This document shows positions 28,440-43,761 of a DNA stretch of 49,863 nucleotides, one piece after another. The notes beneath the pieces are model-generated. The model made no database searches, was not told the DNA's origin, and saw only the letters and a list, made by a program, of their open reading frames with translations. Each line of letters opens with the position of its first letter. Position 1 is the stretch's first letter. The DNA is from Myxococcales bacterium (GTDB taxonomy: Bacteria; Myxococcota_A; Polyangia; Haliangiales; Haliangiaceae), in NCBI GenBank assembly GCA_016794545.1, contig JAEUJX010000553.1, positions 1 to 49,863 of the forward strand, written 5' to 3'. A program made the position numbers and the translations under genes.

Positions 28440-30325
28440 CGCGCCCAGCGGCGGCACCGTCACGTTGATCGACAGGTCGCGGCGGTGCGCGCGGACCGGT
28501 ACGGCCTCGACCGCGCCGAGGTTGCCGATCCCCGAGCCGCCGAACGCGGTGGCGTCGGTGTTGAGCAGCTCGACCCAGGCCCCCGGAGCGCGCACGCCGA
28601 TGCGGACGTTCGGCCGCGGCACCGGCGTGAAGTTGAGCGCACAGACGATCGCGTCCGCGCCGGCGCCATCGCGCGCGACGCGCTCGTACAGCAGGATCGA
28701 TCGCTCGGCGTCGTCGGCGTCGAGCCAGTGGAACCCGCCGGGCTCGCAGTCGAGCTCGTGGAGCGCGGGATGATCCTTGTACAGCCGGTTGAGCTCGCCG
28801 ACGAGCAGCGCGATCTGCGCGTGGGCCGGCTCGCGCTCGAGGTGCCAGTCGAGGCTCGCGTCGTGATTCCACTCGCGGTCGGGCGCGAGCTCGGAGCCCA
28901 TGAACAGGAGCTTCTTGCCGGGCTGGCTGAACATGAACGCGTAGAGCAGGCGGAGGTTCGCGAGCTGCTGCCAGCGATCGCCGGGCATCTTGCGCAGCAG
29001 CGAGCCCTTCCCGTGCACGACCTCGTCGTGCGACAGCGGCATCACGAAGCGCTCGGAGAACGCCCACAGCCCGCGCATCGTCAGCTGGCCGTGGTGGAAC
29101 CGCCGGTGCACCGGATCGCGCGACAGGTAGCTCAGCGTGTCGTGCATCCAGCCCATGTCCCACTTGTACGTGAAGCCGAGGCCCCCCTGCGCCGGGGGCT
29201 GCGTCACGCGGGGCCACGCCGTCGACTCCTCGGCGAACGTCACGGCGTCCGGCACCTCGCGCGCGATCGCGGTGGTGAGCCGCTGCAGGAGCTCGACGGC
29301 CTCGTGATACTCGTTGCCGCCGCTGGCGTTCGGGATCCACTCACCCGGCCCGCGCCCGTAGTCGCGGTACAGCATCGACGCGACACCGTCGACGCGGAGC
29401 CCGTCGACGTGAAACTCCTCGAGCCAGTAGAGCGCGCTCGACAGGAGGAAGCTGCGGACCTCGGGCCGTCCGAAGTCGAAGATCATCGTGTTCCAGTGCG
29501 GGTGGAACCCGAGCCGCCGGTCGGGGTGCTCGAACAGCGGCGCGCCGTCGAAGCTCGCCAGCCCGTGCGGGTCATCCGGGAAGTGGGCGGGCACCCAGTC
29601 CATGATCACCGCGATGCCCGCCTGGTGGAGCGAGTCGATCAGGAACTTGAGGTCCTCCGGCGTGCCGTAGCGCGCCGTCGCCGCGAAGTAGCCCGTGGTC
29701 TCGTAGCCCCACGAGCCGTAGAACGGGTGCTCGGTGAGCGGCATCAGCTCGAGGTGCGTGAACCCGAGGTTCGTCGCGTGCTGGACGAGCAGCGGCGCCG
29801 CCTCGCGATACGTGAGCGAGCGGCTGCCCTCCTCGGGCACGCGCCGCCACGAGCCGAGGTGGACCTCGTAGATCGAGATCGGGGCATCGGGCCGCGACCG
29901 CGGCGCGCGCGCCGCCATCCACGCGGCGTCGCCCCACGCGTACTCGCCGGCCCAGACGATCGACGCGGTCTCGGGCTCGCGCTGGCTTCGGCGCGCGAAC
30001 GGGTCCGCCTTGAACAGGCCGTCGAGGTGATACTTGTACAGCGCCCCGTGTCCCACGCCGGGCACGACGGCGGTCCACACCCCGCCGGTGTGCGGGACCC
30101 GGCGGAGCCGCGTCGCATCGGGCTTCCACTCGTTCCAGTCGCCGACCACGCTGACGTTCGTCGCGTGCGGCGCCCACACCGAGAACCGCGTCCCGCCCGC
30201 GACGACGTGCGCTCCGAGCGTGTCGTACAGCCGCGGATGCGTGCCCTCGCGCATCAGGTGGGCGTCGAGCTCGCCGAACGCGTGCTCGTGGAGGGACGCG
30301 GGCTCCTGCGCCGCCGCCGCGCGGC

Positions 30326-30329
<4 letters not shown>
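28416..30329 (-). CDS. glgB: 1,4-alpha-glucan branching enzyme (GlgB, GH13)
   Basis: Introduces alpha-1,6 branches into linear alpha-glucan (EC 2.4.1.18), the last step of the GlgE pathway. The 637-residue protein has a CBM48 domain (about 45-120, FSVWAPHATNVSVVGDWN) and a barrel with nucleophile D314 (LRVDGVASML), acid E367 (TFAEESTAWP) and D435 (PLSHDEVVHG). The length is usual for GlgB lacking the first N-terminal module. The start GTG 30329 overlaps the stop of treS-mak (GTGA), showing coupling. It is the last gene of the operon and converges on malQ. Confidence 0.95.
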
Positions 30330-35601
<5,272 letters not shown>

Positions 35602-35687
35602 CGGGAGACCTTAGCGACCCCGCGAGCCATGGGCCGTCGGGATCCTCTCGACCTTACCGCTGTCTCACGCGGGCGTCTGCGCCACAG

Positions 35688-37052
35688 CTACGCGGTCTCG
35701 CGCTCGACGAGCTCGACCTTCGCGCCGACCTCGAGCGCGAACCTCCCGCGCTTCGTCGGAACCAGTCGCAGGTCGGGGCACTTCTGCTCGAGTCGCTTGC
35801 GCAGGAGGATGAGCCGGCTCTCGAGGTTGTCCTTGTAGGCCGGCAGGCCGAGCGAGGGATCGAGGCGCAGCTCGCGGTTACTGAACTCGTTGCGGCCGCT
35901 CGTCTCGTGCGCGCGGAGCAGCTTCCACAGGATCTTCGCCGGGACGTTGCGGATCAGATACTCGCCGTCGACGAACACGCAGTCATCGTTGCGGAAGTAG
36001 GTCAGCGAGATCCGCCGGTTCACCGAGATCTGCGATGCGCTCGGCCGGGCGGGCGGCTCGTCGTCATCGTCGTCGGCATCCGTCATCCGCTCGATGCCCG
36101 CGGCGATCTGGTTCGCGAGGATCTGCAGGAACGACTCGTGCCACTGCGCGAACGTCCCCGTGTCGCGGCACTCGAGCGCGAGCACGCCGATCAGCCGGTC
36201 CTGCATGAGGAGCGGGATCGCGAGCTGGCTCTGCGCATCGGGCAGCCCGGGCAGCGGGATCTCGGCGGCGAGGCGATCGCCGGCGGATGCGTACTCGGCG
36301 CGCACGGCCCGGCCGTAGCGCAGCTCGGTGTCGAGCGAGGCGATCCGCACGAGGCGCTTGCCCTGCGCGACCGTGCCGATGAGGCCCTCGCCGAACCGCA
36401 CCTCGGCGCCGATCGCCGCGTCGCCGTAACCGTGGCTCGCGAGCGTGACCAGGCGCGTGCCGGTTTCGTCGGGCACGAGGATCATCGAGTGCGAGAACCC
36501 GAACACCTCGTCGAGGGCCGCGAGCGAGCCGCCGAGCATCGACTCGAGCCCGCACGAGCGGCTGATCCGATCGGACACGAGCTGGAGGCCGCGGATCTCG
36601 GTCATCGGTCCGTCGACGAAGTTCCGCCGCTCGTCGACGGGAGGCTCCGCGATGTAGCCCTCGCGCTTCTCGATGACGAGCACCTCGCAGACATCCGCCG
36701 AGCGCAGCTTGAAGACGCCGCTCATCCCGGTGACCGACGCGATCGCCTGGATCCGCAGCGCCATCGTCTCGAACAGCGGGCCCGAGGTCTCCGAGCGCAG
36801 GAACGTCACGCGCAGGCGATACGCCTGGAACGTGACCGGGTCGTAGACCTCGATCGTCGCGCGCGGGTTCACGTCCAGGTTCTGGCGCGTCTTGTTGAAG
36901 AACTGGCAGGACAGCGCGACGTGCCGGTCGTCGACGAGGTGGACCTGGCTGACGTAGCTGACGTTCGGCGTGCCGTCCCGATCGGCGGTCGCGACGACGC
37001 CGGGGAAGATGCCGTGGAAGCACGGCTCGAGCGTGTGCAACGCGACGCTCAC
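35688..37052 (-). CDS. PPOX-GAF-winged-helix predicted transcriptional regulator
   Basis: A 454-residue protein of unusual build. Residues about 1-130 are a pyridoxamine-5'-phosphate-oxidase-like split barrel (NVSYVSQVHLVDDRHVALSCQ), a fold that binds FMN, F420 or haem. Residues about 165-325 are a GAF domain. After an acidic spacer (TDADDDDDE), about 345-445 form a winged-helix DNA-binding domain like the OmpR C-terminus (FRNDDCVFVDGEYLIRN). It probably couples a redox or gas signal to transcription; ligand and targets are unknown. The start is GTG 37052, overlapping the stop of the upstream PPOX gene (GTGA). It is the last gene of the cytochrome/hemerythrin operon. Confidence 0.82.
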   Translation of the reverse strand: MSVALHTLEPCFHGIFPGVVATADRDGTPNVSYVSQVHLVDDRHVALSCQFFNKTRQNLDVNPRATIEVYDPVTFQAYRLRVTFLRSETSGPLFETMALRIQAIASVTGMSGVFKLRSADVCEVLVIEKREGYIAEPPVDERRNFVDGPMTEIRGLQLVSDRISRSCGLESMLGGSLAALDEVFGFSHSMILVPDETGTRLVTLASHGYGDAAIGAEVRFGEGLIGTVAQGKRLVRIASLDTELRYGRAVRAEYASAGDRLAAEIPLPGLPDAQSQLAIPLLMQDRLIGVLALECRDTGTFAQWHESFLQILANQIAAGIERMTDADDDDDEPPARPSASQISVNRRISLTYFRNDDCVFVDGEYLIRNVPAKILWKLLRAHETSGRNEFSNRELRLDPSLGLPAYKDNLESRLILLRKRLEQKCPDLRLVPTKRGRFALEVGAKVELVERETA

Positions 37053-37543
37053 AGCACCTTCACCTGCACGGGCATGCGCGCGCCGGCGGTGGGCCCCGGC
37101 GTCTGCGCGAACACCATGCGGATCGCGACGTCGACCGCCCACAGCGGCCAGATGCCGAGCCGCTCGACCAGCTCGATCGGCGGCCCGACCGAGCCGAGCT
37201 CGCGCGCGAACGTGCTGCGGTACGCGGTCGCGCGCGCGCGGTCGTCGTCGCCGCCTTCGCGCACCGCGAGGACGTCGCCCTTGAGCTGCATCGTGCGATG
37301 CGACGGGATCTCGGACAGCGTCAGCGCGAGCCGCGGGTTCGCGCGGACGTTCCGCGCCGCATCGGCCCCGGTCGCCTGCGGGATGAGGATCGTCACGTGC
37401 GACGCGTCGGGCCACACCCGCACCCCGACCGCGCGGACGCAGTCCGGCACGCCGTCGGCGCTGCACGTCCCCACGAGCAACGACCGGCCCGTCTCGCAGA
37501 ACGTGACGAGCTCGGGCGGCAACGGTGGGAACGAGTGGGACAA
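37049..37543 (-). CDS. Pyridoxamine 5'-phosphate oxidase-like flavoprotein
   Basis: A 164-residue split-barrel protein of the PPOX family (LLVGTCSADGVPDCVRAVG, NVRANPRLALTLSE, MQLKGDVLAV). Relatives bind FMN, F420 or haem and reduce small molecules or bind gases. No canonical start precedes the domain; TTG 37543 is the best choice, 11 bp after the hemerythrin stop. Its own stop overlaps the start of the PPOX-GAF regulator, so the two may share a ligand or form a complex. Confidence 0.75.
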   Translation of the reverse strand: MSHSFPPLPPELVTFCETGRSLLVGTCSADGVPDCVRAVGVRVWPDASHVTILIPQATGADAARNVRANPRLALTLSEIPSHRTMQLKGDVLAVREGGDDDRARATAYRSTFARELGSVGPPIELVERLGIWPLWAVDVAIRMVFAQTPGPTAGARMPVQVKVL

Positions 37544-37554
37544 GCCCGGGCATG

Positions 37555-38106
37555 TTACCCGATCACGGCCGCGCGCTCGACGGGGCTGAGCGCCGGCGCC
37601 ATCAGCGCCCGCCACTCGACCATGCGTTCCGCCGGGATGCCGCCGAGGATGCGCCCGCGGATCTCCGCGAGCTCGGGATCCCCGAGCGAGCCCCACAGGG
37701 CGTCGTTGACCTCGGTCTCCTCGCGGTTCATGTGGACGAGCTGCACCGCGACCAGGTGATTGACGAGCCGCGCGAGCTGCGCCCCCGCCGCCGGCCGCTC
37801 CGCGGCGCCGGCCGTCGCGAGTGCGTGCGCGGCCCGCTCGACCTCGATCGCGACCACGTCGAGCGCCCGGTGGTCCTGGGCGAGGGACGCCGCGAGCTCG
37901 GGCGCGACCGTGCGCACCGCGCCGAGGATGTGGTTGTCCTCGTGGTGCGCGTGCTCCTCGAGGTACCCGACCGTGCGCTCGACGTGGGCGACGAGCGCGT
38001 CGACGTCCTCGGTCGATCGCAGGTCGCAGCGCGCGGCCTCGCGGGCGAGGTCGAACAGGTCCGCGCGGATCGCCTTGTGGATCGTGGTGAACAGATCGAC
38101 GCGCAT
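37555..38106 (-). CDS. Hemerythrin-like HHE domain protein
   Basis: A 183-residue four-helix protein expected to hold a non-haem diiron site that binds O2 or NO. Candidate ligands are H10, the HAHHEDNHI segment (H52, H55, E56, H59), H79, H125 and E129/E130. The start ATG 38106 shares one base with the stop of the upstream monoheme cytochrome gene (TGATG). The pairing with cytochromes and a redox-type regulator suggests oxygen or nitric-oxide handling. It is unrelated in sequence position to the truncated HHE fragment at 23861. Confidence 0.82.
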   Translation of the reverse strand: MRVDLFTTIHKAIRADLFDLAREAARCDLRSTEDVDALVAHVERTVGYLEEHAHHEDNHILGAVRTVAPELAASLAQDHRALDVVAIEVERAAHALATAGAAERPAAGAQLARLVNHLVAVQLVHMNREETEVNDALWGSLGDPELAEIRGRILGGIPAERMVEWRALMAPALSPVERAAVIG

Positions 38107-38690
38107 CACGCGCCTCCCCCGAGCATCGCGGTCGGGGCGCTCGGCGGCGCGATCGGCTCCGGGACCTTGTTCGCGATCGCGGGGATGGTCCGGAGGTACG
38201 CGTAGACCGCGCGCAGATCCTCGTCGGTCATCTTCGCGTAGTTGAACCACGGCATCGGCGGGTTCAGCGGACGGCCCGCGCCCATGTGGCGGCCGTTGCG
38301 GATCGTCGCCATGAACGTCTCGACCGACCACGCCCCGATGCCCGTGTCCTGGTCGGGCGTCAGGTTCGCGGTGAACGACACGCCCCACGGCCCGGCGTGG
38401 GCGGTGTTGGTGCCCGCCGAGGCGACGAGCCACGGCCCGGTCGGCGCGGGCGCGGGCGGCATCACGAGCTCCGCCGGGTGCCCCGACAGCATGCGGGTCA
38501 TGTCGGGCTCGGGCCCGTTCGGCCCGAGCTTGAACGGGGTGTGGCAGTCGTTGCAGCCACCGACCGTCACGAGGTACTGGCCCCGCTCGACGGCGCTCTG
38601 CACCGGCGGGCGCACTTCCTCCGGCGTCCCGTTGTTGCTCCGGCACGCGGCGATCCCGACGACCATCACGAATGCAAACGACCGATTCAT
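38106..38690 (-). CDS. Monoheme c-type cytochrome lipoprotein
   Basis: A 194-residue periplasmic electron carrier. GIAAC is a lipobox (Cys16) and CNDCH (46-50) binds one haem c; NPPMPWFNY holds the likely Met ligand, as in cytochrome subunits of membrane dehydrogenases. A good Shine-Dalgarno (AGGAG, six-base spacer) precedes ATG 38690, which overlaps the diheme cytochrome stop (ATGA). It probably passes electrons from the diheme protein to the respiratory chain. Confidence 0.88.
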   Translation of the reverse strand: MNRSFAFVMVVGIAACRSNNGTPEEVRPPVQSAVERGQYLVTVGGCNDCHTPFKLGPNGPEPDMTRMLSGHPAELVMPPAPAPTGPWLVASAGTNTAHAGPWGVSFTANLTPDQDTGIGAWSVETFMATIRNGRHMGAGRPLNPPMPWFNYAKMTDEDLRAVYAYLRTIPAIANKVPEPIAPPSAPTAMLGGGA

Positions 38691-39601
38691 ACCTTTCTCC
38701 TCTGGTTGGTGAGCTGGGTGATCCAGCGCCTGACAAGCTCGACAGCCTCCCGGTCGACGACCTTCGTCCCGAGCGGCGGCATCTGCGAAACGGGGGTGCG
38801 CGACGACATGCGCGCGACGACGACGCTGGCCTCCGGCGCGCCGGGCGCGATGCGCACCGTCGCCGTCGCCGTGGTGAAGCGCGCGCCGCGATCGATCGTG
38901 GTCTCGGCGGCATTGCCGTGGAGATCCATGCCGAGCGCCGCGAGCGGCCCCTCGGTGCGGTGGCAACCGCCGCAGTTCGCCATGAGGTACCCGCGCGCCG
39001 CGCGCTCCTCCGGCGTGGCAGCGGCGATCCGCGGCGCGGGGTTCTGCGGCACGACGTAGCCCTCGGCGACGAGCGCGGTCAGGTCGAGGGCGCCGACCGG
39101 CGGCGGATCGGCGTGCGGCGCGAGCGGATCGCGGTCCGCCGACAGCTGGAGCGCCGTGAAGCCGAGCACCGGCGACGCGGCGTTGCCGTGGCACGCGACG
39201 CAGTCGGTCTTGCTCGGGATGTCGTGGCGCGCGCCGCGCCGGCCGGCGTCGGGGACGAGCCCGCCGCCCGCGTCGTACGTCGCGTAGAGCCAGCCCGCCT
39301 CCGCGTGCTCCATGTACCGGGTCTCGACGACCGCGCCGTCGACCGAGAACTCCTTCCAGAGCTTCGTGCCGACCGGGAGCTCCCACGGCGCGCCGATCGG
39401 GCCCGGCAGGTGGATCCAGCGCCGCTTCGCCGCGCCATCGGACCACAGCGGGTACTGCGGTGCGAACGGCCGGACCGGGAGCTCACGGAGACCGGTCGCG
39501 AGCAACGTCGCAGGTGCAACGGTCGGTTGCACGTCGGCCGCGTCGCTCGCGCAGCCGACGAGCAGCGCGAGCGCGGTGGCGATCCGAACGGTGAGTTGCA
39601 C
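38687..39601 (-). CDS. Diheme c-type cytochrome lipoprotein, SO2930-like
   Basis: A 304-residue lipoprotein (lipobox LLVGC, Cys17) with two haem motifs, CVACH (134-138) and CGGCH (210-214). The N-terminal part (FAPQYPLWSDGAAKRRWIHLP) fits the SO2930 family of diheme cytochromes, whose function is unclear. The start GTG 39601 follows an AAGGTGAGG binding site. It is the first gene of a five-gene operon of cytochromes, hemerythrin and two PPOX proteins, with every junction overlapping or within 11 bp. Confidence 0.85.
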   Translation of the reverse strand: MQLTVRIATALALLVGCASDAADVQPTVAPATLLATGLRELPVRPFAPQYPLWSDGAAKRRWIHLPGPIGAPWELPVGTKLWKEFSVDGAVVETRYMEHAEAGWLYATYDAGGGLVPDAGRRGARHDIPSKTDCVACHGNAASPVLGFTALQLSADRDPLAPHADPPPVGALDLTALVAEGYVVPQNPAPRIAAATPEERAARGYLMANCGGCHRTEGPLAALGMDLHGNAAETTIDRGARFTTATATVRIAPGAPEASVVVARMSSRTPVSQMPPLGTKVVDREAVELVRRWITQLTNQRRKV

Positions 39602-39658
39602 GCCCTCACCTTGCCCATTCCCGCGCGCCGCCGTTCCTAAGCGGCTCTTGAGGGTTCC

Positions 39659-40056
39659 CTAAATGTTTCCTACGGCCCGTAACTTCAGTCGCTTGGCCAC
39701 CCTCGGCGCGATGATCGCGCGGTGACACGTCGCGGGATCCGCCTCGTAGCAGAGCAGCGCCGCCCGGTGTCCGCGCACGACCTCGGCGACCTCGTCGACG
39801 ACCGCGTCGCCGAGCGCGGCCGCGTACTTCGCGAGCGCATCGTGTTCCTTCCGGAACGGATTGCCCGCGGAGCGCAGGTGCACGTACTCGATCTCCGCGC
39901 CGGCGAGCGCGTCGGCGAGCGGCGACTTCGAGAAGCCGCGGCGGCGCGACAGCGGCAGCTCGCGGATGTCGATCAGGCGATCGATCCGCTCGTGGCGGAG
40001 GCGGTCGAGGAACTCGTCGAGGGCGAGGCCCTCGTAGCCGACGGTGTACAGCGCGG

Positions 40057-40060
<4 letters not shown>
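39659..40060 (-). CDS. DUF488 family protein
   Basis: A 133-residue protein with the DUF488 signature: YTVGYEG, LIDIRELPLSRRRGFSKSPL and CYEADPATCHR with C104, C112 and H113. DUF488 proteins are widespread, and their role is unknown; the conserved Arg, Cys and His suggest nucleic-acid or metal binding. The start GTG 40060 overlaps the stop of the upstream sigma-54 activator (GTGA), a tight coupling that links the two. The gap to the cytochrome operon (39602-39658) has only weak hairpins. Confidence 0.85.
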
Positions 40061-41415
<1,355 letters not shown>

Positions 41416-41449
41416 GCGCCGAGTCTATCGCTTCCGCGCTCCGTGCGGA

Positions 41450-42541
41450 CTACCAGTCCTTCTCCGGGTCGCTCGCCTTGCCGGTCGCGCGGCGACGCGC
41501 CTCGTCGCGCTGGAGGCGGCGCGACTGATCCTCGAGATCGTCGAGCTTCTTCTCGGTCTTCGACTTCTGGCCGGGGTTGTCGCGCAGATCGCCGGGGCTG
41601 CCCTTCTGGTTGCCGCCCGGCTGGCCCTGGCTCGGGTTGTTGCCGGCCGAGCCCGAGCCTCCGCCCGAGCCGTTCGAGCCGTTCGAGCCGTTCTGGCCGT
41701 TCGAGCCCTGGCGGTTCGAGCCGTTGCCCTGCTGCCCGTTCTGCTGCTGGTTCGAGCCCTGCCCGTTCGAGCCGTTCTGCTGGTTACTGCCCTGGCCGTT
41801 CGAGCCGTTCGCGTTCGAGCCCTGACCGTTCGAGCCCTGCTGGTTGTTCGAGCCCTGGCCCTGCTGGCCCTGCTGTTGCCCCTGCTGGCCTTGTTGCCCT
41901 TGCTGGCCTTGTTGCCCCTGCTGGCCTTGTTGCCCCTGCTGGCCTTGTTGCCCCTGCTGGCCTTGCTGGCCCTGCTGGCCCTGCTGGCCCTGCTGCCCCT
42001 GCTGGCCCTGCTGCCCCTGCTGGCCCTGCTGGCCCTGCTGGCCCTGCTGGCCCTGCTGCTGCCGCTTCTGCTCCTGCTTCTGACGCCGGCGCAGCGCGAG
42101 CTCGAGGTTCAGGCGCGCGTCCTCGTTGTTCGGGTCGTCGCGCAGCGCCTGCTTGTACGCCTCGATCGCGTCCTCGAGCTTGTCCATGCCCATGAGGGCG
42201 TTGCCGCGGTTGTAGTGCGCCGAGCTGCGCAGCTTCGGATCCTTCAGCCGGGCCGCCTGCTTCAGATCCTCGAGCGCCTGCTCGGTGAGCTTCTGGCGCT
42301 CGGCGGCGTCGTTCGTGGTCTGCGCCTTCTTGAGCTTCGCGGTGCCGCGGTCGTACGCGAGACCATCGGGATCGACATCCGGATCCTTCGCGGCGCGGTC
42401 GTACGCGGCGAGCGCGTCGTCGATCCGGCCCTCGGCGTACGCCTTGTTCCCCGCCTCGACGTCGGCGTTCGGAGACCGGAACGGCTCCCACGCGCCGAGC
42501 GCGAGGACGAGCACGACCGCGATGCTTCTCCGGGCCTTCAC
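41450..42541 (-). CDS. BatC-like TPR protein with long Gln/Gly repeat tail
   Basis: The last gene of the Bat-type operon. Residues about 1-20 are a signal peptide; about 25-155 form TPR repeats (NADVEAGNKAYAEGRIDDAL, HYNRGNALMGMDKLEDAI), as in BatC/BatE aerotolerance proteins that scaffold the vWA partners. The C-terminal half is low complexity: about 20 QQG units, then Gly/Ser/Asn-rich sequence (NGSNGQGSN) and a basic-acidic tail. Its start GTG 42541 overlaps the BatB-like stop (GTGA). Total length 363 residues. The tail may phase-vary in length or mediate assembly. Confidence 0.85.
   Translation of the reverse strand: MKARRSIAVVLVLALGAWEPFRSPNADVEAGNKAYAEGRIDDALAAYDRAAKDPDVDPDGLAYDRGTAKLKKAQTTNDAAERQKLTEQALEDLKQAARLKDPKLRSSAHYNRGNALMGMDKLEDAIEAYKQALRDDPNNEDARLNLELALRRRQKQEQKRQQQGQQGQQGQQGQQGQQGQQGQQGQQGQQGQQGQQGQQGQQGQQGQQGQQGQQGQQGQQGQQQGQQGQGSNNQQGSNGQGSNANGSNGQGSNQQNGSNGQGSNQQQNGQQGNGSNRQGSNGQNGSNGSNGSGGGSGSAGNNPSQGQPGGNQKGSPGDLRDNPGQKSKTEKKLDDLEDQSRRLQRDEARRRATGKASDPEKDW
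41857..42060. repeat. 9-bp tandem repeat coding for QQG units
   Basis: About 20 units of a CTGCTGGCC/TTGTTGCCC-type nonamer run through the BatC-like gene. Because the unit is three codons, copy changes keep the reading frame. The array is far too short in period and lacks spacers, so it is not a CRISPR. Confidence 0.9.
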
Positions 42542-43761
42542 GTTGCCTCCGGGTAACGCTGACGCCGCCGGGTGCTGATCGCAACCTCGATCACGAGCAG
42601 CATCAGCCCGGCGAACAGGAACGGCTCGAACACGTCGCGCATCTCCTTGATCTTCTTCGTCGCGAGGCCGCGATTGACCGCCTTCAGCGAGTCGATCACC
42701 GGGGTCGGATCGAGCTCGCCGCGCTCGGCCGCGACGAGGTAGCGCTTGGCGTCGCCGCTCGCCTGCGCGAGCGCGGTCATGCCGGCGTCCTCGCGCTTCG
42801 AGGTCACGGTCGAACCGTCCGGCATGCGCTTCGGCGTCGTCGTTCGCCGGCCGGTCGTCGGATCGATCTCGTAGACGATGCCGCCCGCCTCGGTCCCGAC
42901 GCCGACGAACAGCACGGCGATGCCGAGCTCGCGCGCGTTGACGACCTCCTTCAGCGTCTCCTCGTCGGGCTCGCCGCCGTCGGTGAGGACGAGGATCGCC
43001 TTGCCGCGCTCGACCTTCTCGACGAGCGCGTCCTCCGCGGCGATCGGAGCGCCCGGCTCCGGCTTCGGATCGAGGCTCTCGCCGCGCAGCGGGTCGCCGC
43101 CGTGGCCGCGGCGGCCGATGCGCGAGCAGCCGAGGTCGTCGTAGAGGTCGGGTCGGAGCAGGCAGCGCGACACGCGCAGCACCTCGCCGAGGTTCGAGCC
43201 CTGCGGCAGATCCGCCGGGCCGAGGTCGCCGAGGAAGCGGATCGCGACCTCGTGGTCCTCCGTGAGCGGGAAGTGCGCGGCCGCCCCCGCGAACACCACC
43301 GGGCCGATGCGATCGCCGGGCAGGCCATCGATCACCAGCGTCGCGAGCTCGCGCGCGCGCTCGAGCCGCGTCGTCGGCAGCTTCTTCTTCGTCATGCGCG
43401 CGGTCGGCCCGACGTCGTCGACCAGCATCGACTTCGAGACATCGACCGCGACGACCACGTCGAGCCCGCGCACCTCGATCTTGCGCTTGCCCTCGATCTG
43501 CGGCCGCGCGGCCGCGACGAGGATCAGGACGAGCGCGCCCGCCGCGATGCCGTCCTTGACGAGCCGGCGGCGCGGCGACTGCGACGCCATCAGCCCCTTC
43601 AGCACCGGCAGCTCGCCCATGCGCCGCGCCATCACGCCACGGCGCCACCGGTCCCACAGGTGGAGCAGCGCGACCGCGACCGGCGCCGCGGTGATCGCGA
43701 CCCAGAACAGCCACGGCGTGGCGATCTCGATCGACGTGATCCACGTCCACAGCTTCGTCAC
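42538..43761 (-). CDS. vWA-domain membrane protein, BatB-like
   Basis: A 407-residue membrane protein. Helices lie near 16-34 and 71-85, and a C-terminal helix near 380 (VFEPFLFAGLMLLVIEVAI). The vWA domain has the metal site DVSKS (107-111) and ILVLTDGGEPD. This matches BatA/BatB proteins of the aerotolerance operon, which face the periplasm. Residues after about 200 are a long insert relative to a minimal vWA fold. The start GTG 43761 has a GGAGG binding site five bases upstream and overlaps the BatA-like stop (GTGA). Confidence 0.88.
   Translation of the reverse strand: MTKLWTWITSIEIATPWLFWVAITAAPVAVALLHLWDRWRRGVMARRMGELPVLKGLMASQSPRRRLVKDGIAAGALVLILVAAARPQIEGKRKIEVRGLDVVVAVDVSKSMLVDDVGPTARMTKKKLPTTRLERARELATLVIDGLPGDRIGPVVFAGAAAHFPLTEDHEVAIRFLGDLGPADLPQGSNLGEVLRVSRCLLRPDLYDDLGCSRIGRRGHGGDPLRGESLDPKPEPGAPIAAEDALVEKVERGKAILVLTDGGEPDEETLKEVVNARELGIAVLFVGVGTEAGGIVYEIDPTTGRRTTTPKRMPDGSTVTSKREDAGMTALAQASGDAKRYLVAAERGELDPTPVIDSLKAVNRGLATKKIKEMRDVFEPFLFAGLMLLVIEVAISTRRRQRYPEAT

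Noticed and set aside
38541-38556. Sigma-54-like TGGC...TTGC in the cytochrome gene
   Set aside because: The spacing between the two boxes is two bases too short and the site is inside a coding region on the wrong strand for any start.
39602-39658. Possible terminator after DUF488
   Set aside because: Only 4-5 bp stems are seen and there is no T-run.
41857-42060. Repeats resembling a CRISPR array
   Set aside because: The period is nine bases, there are no unique spacers, and the run encodes QQG in a real gene.
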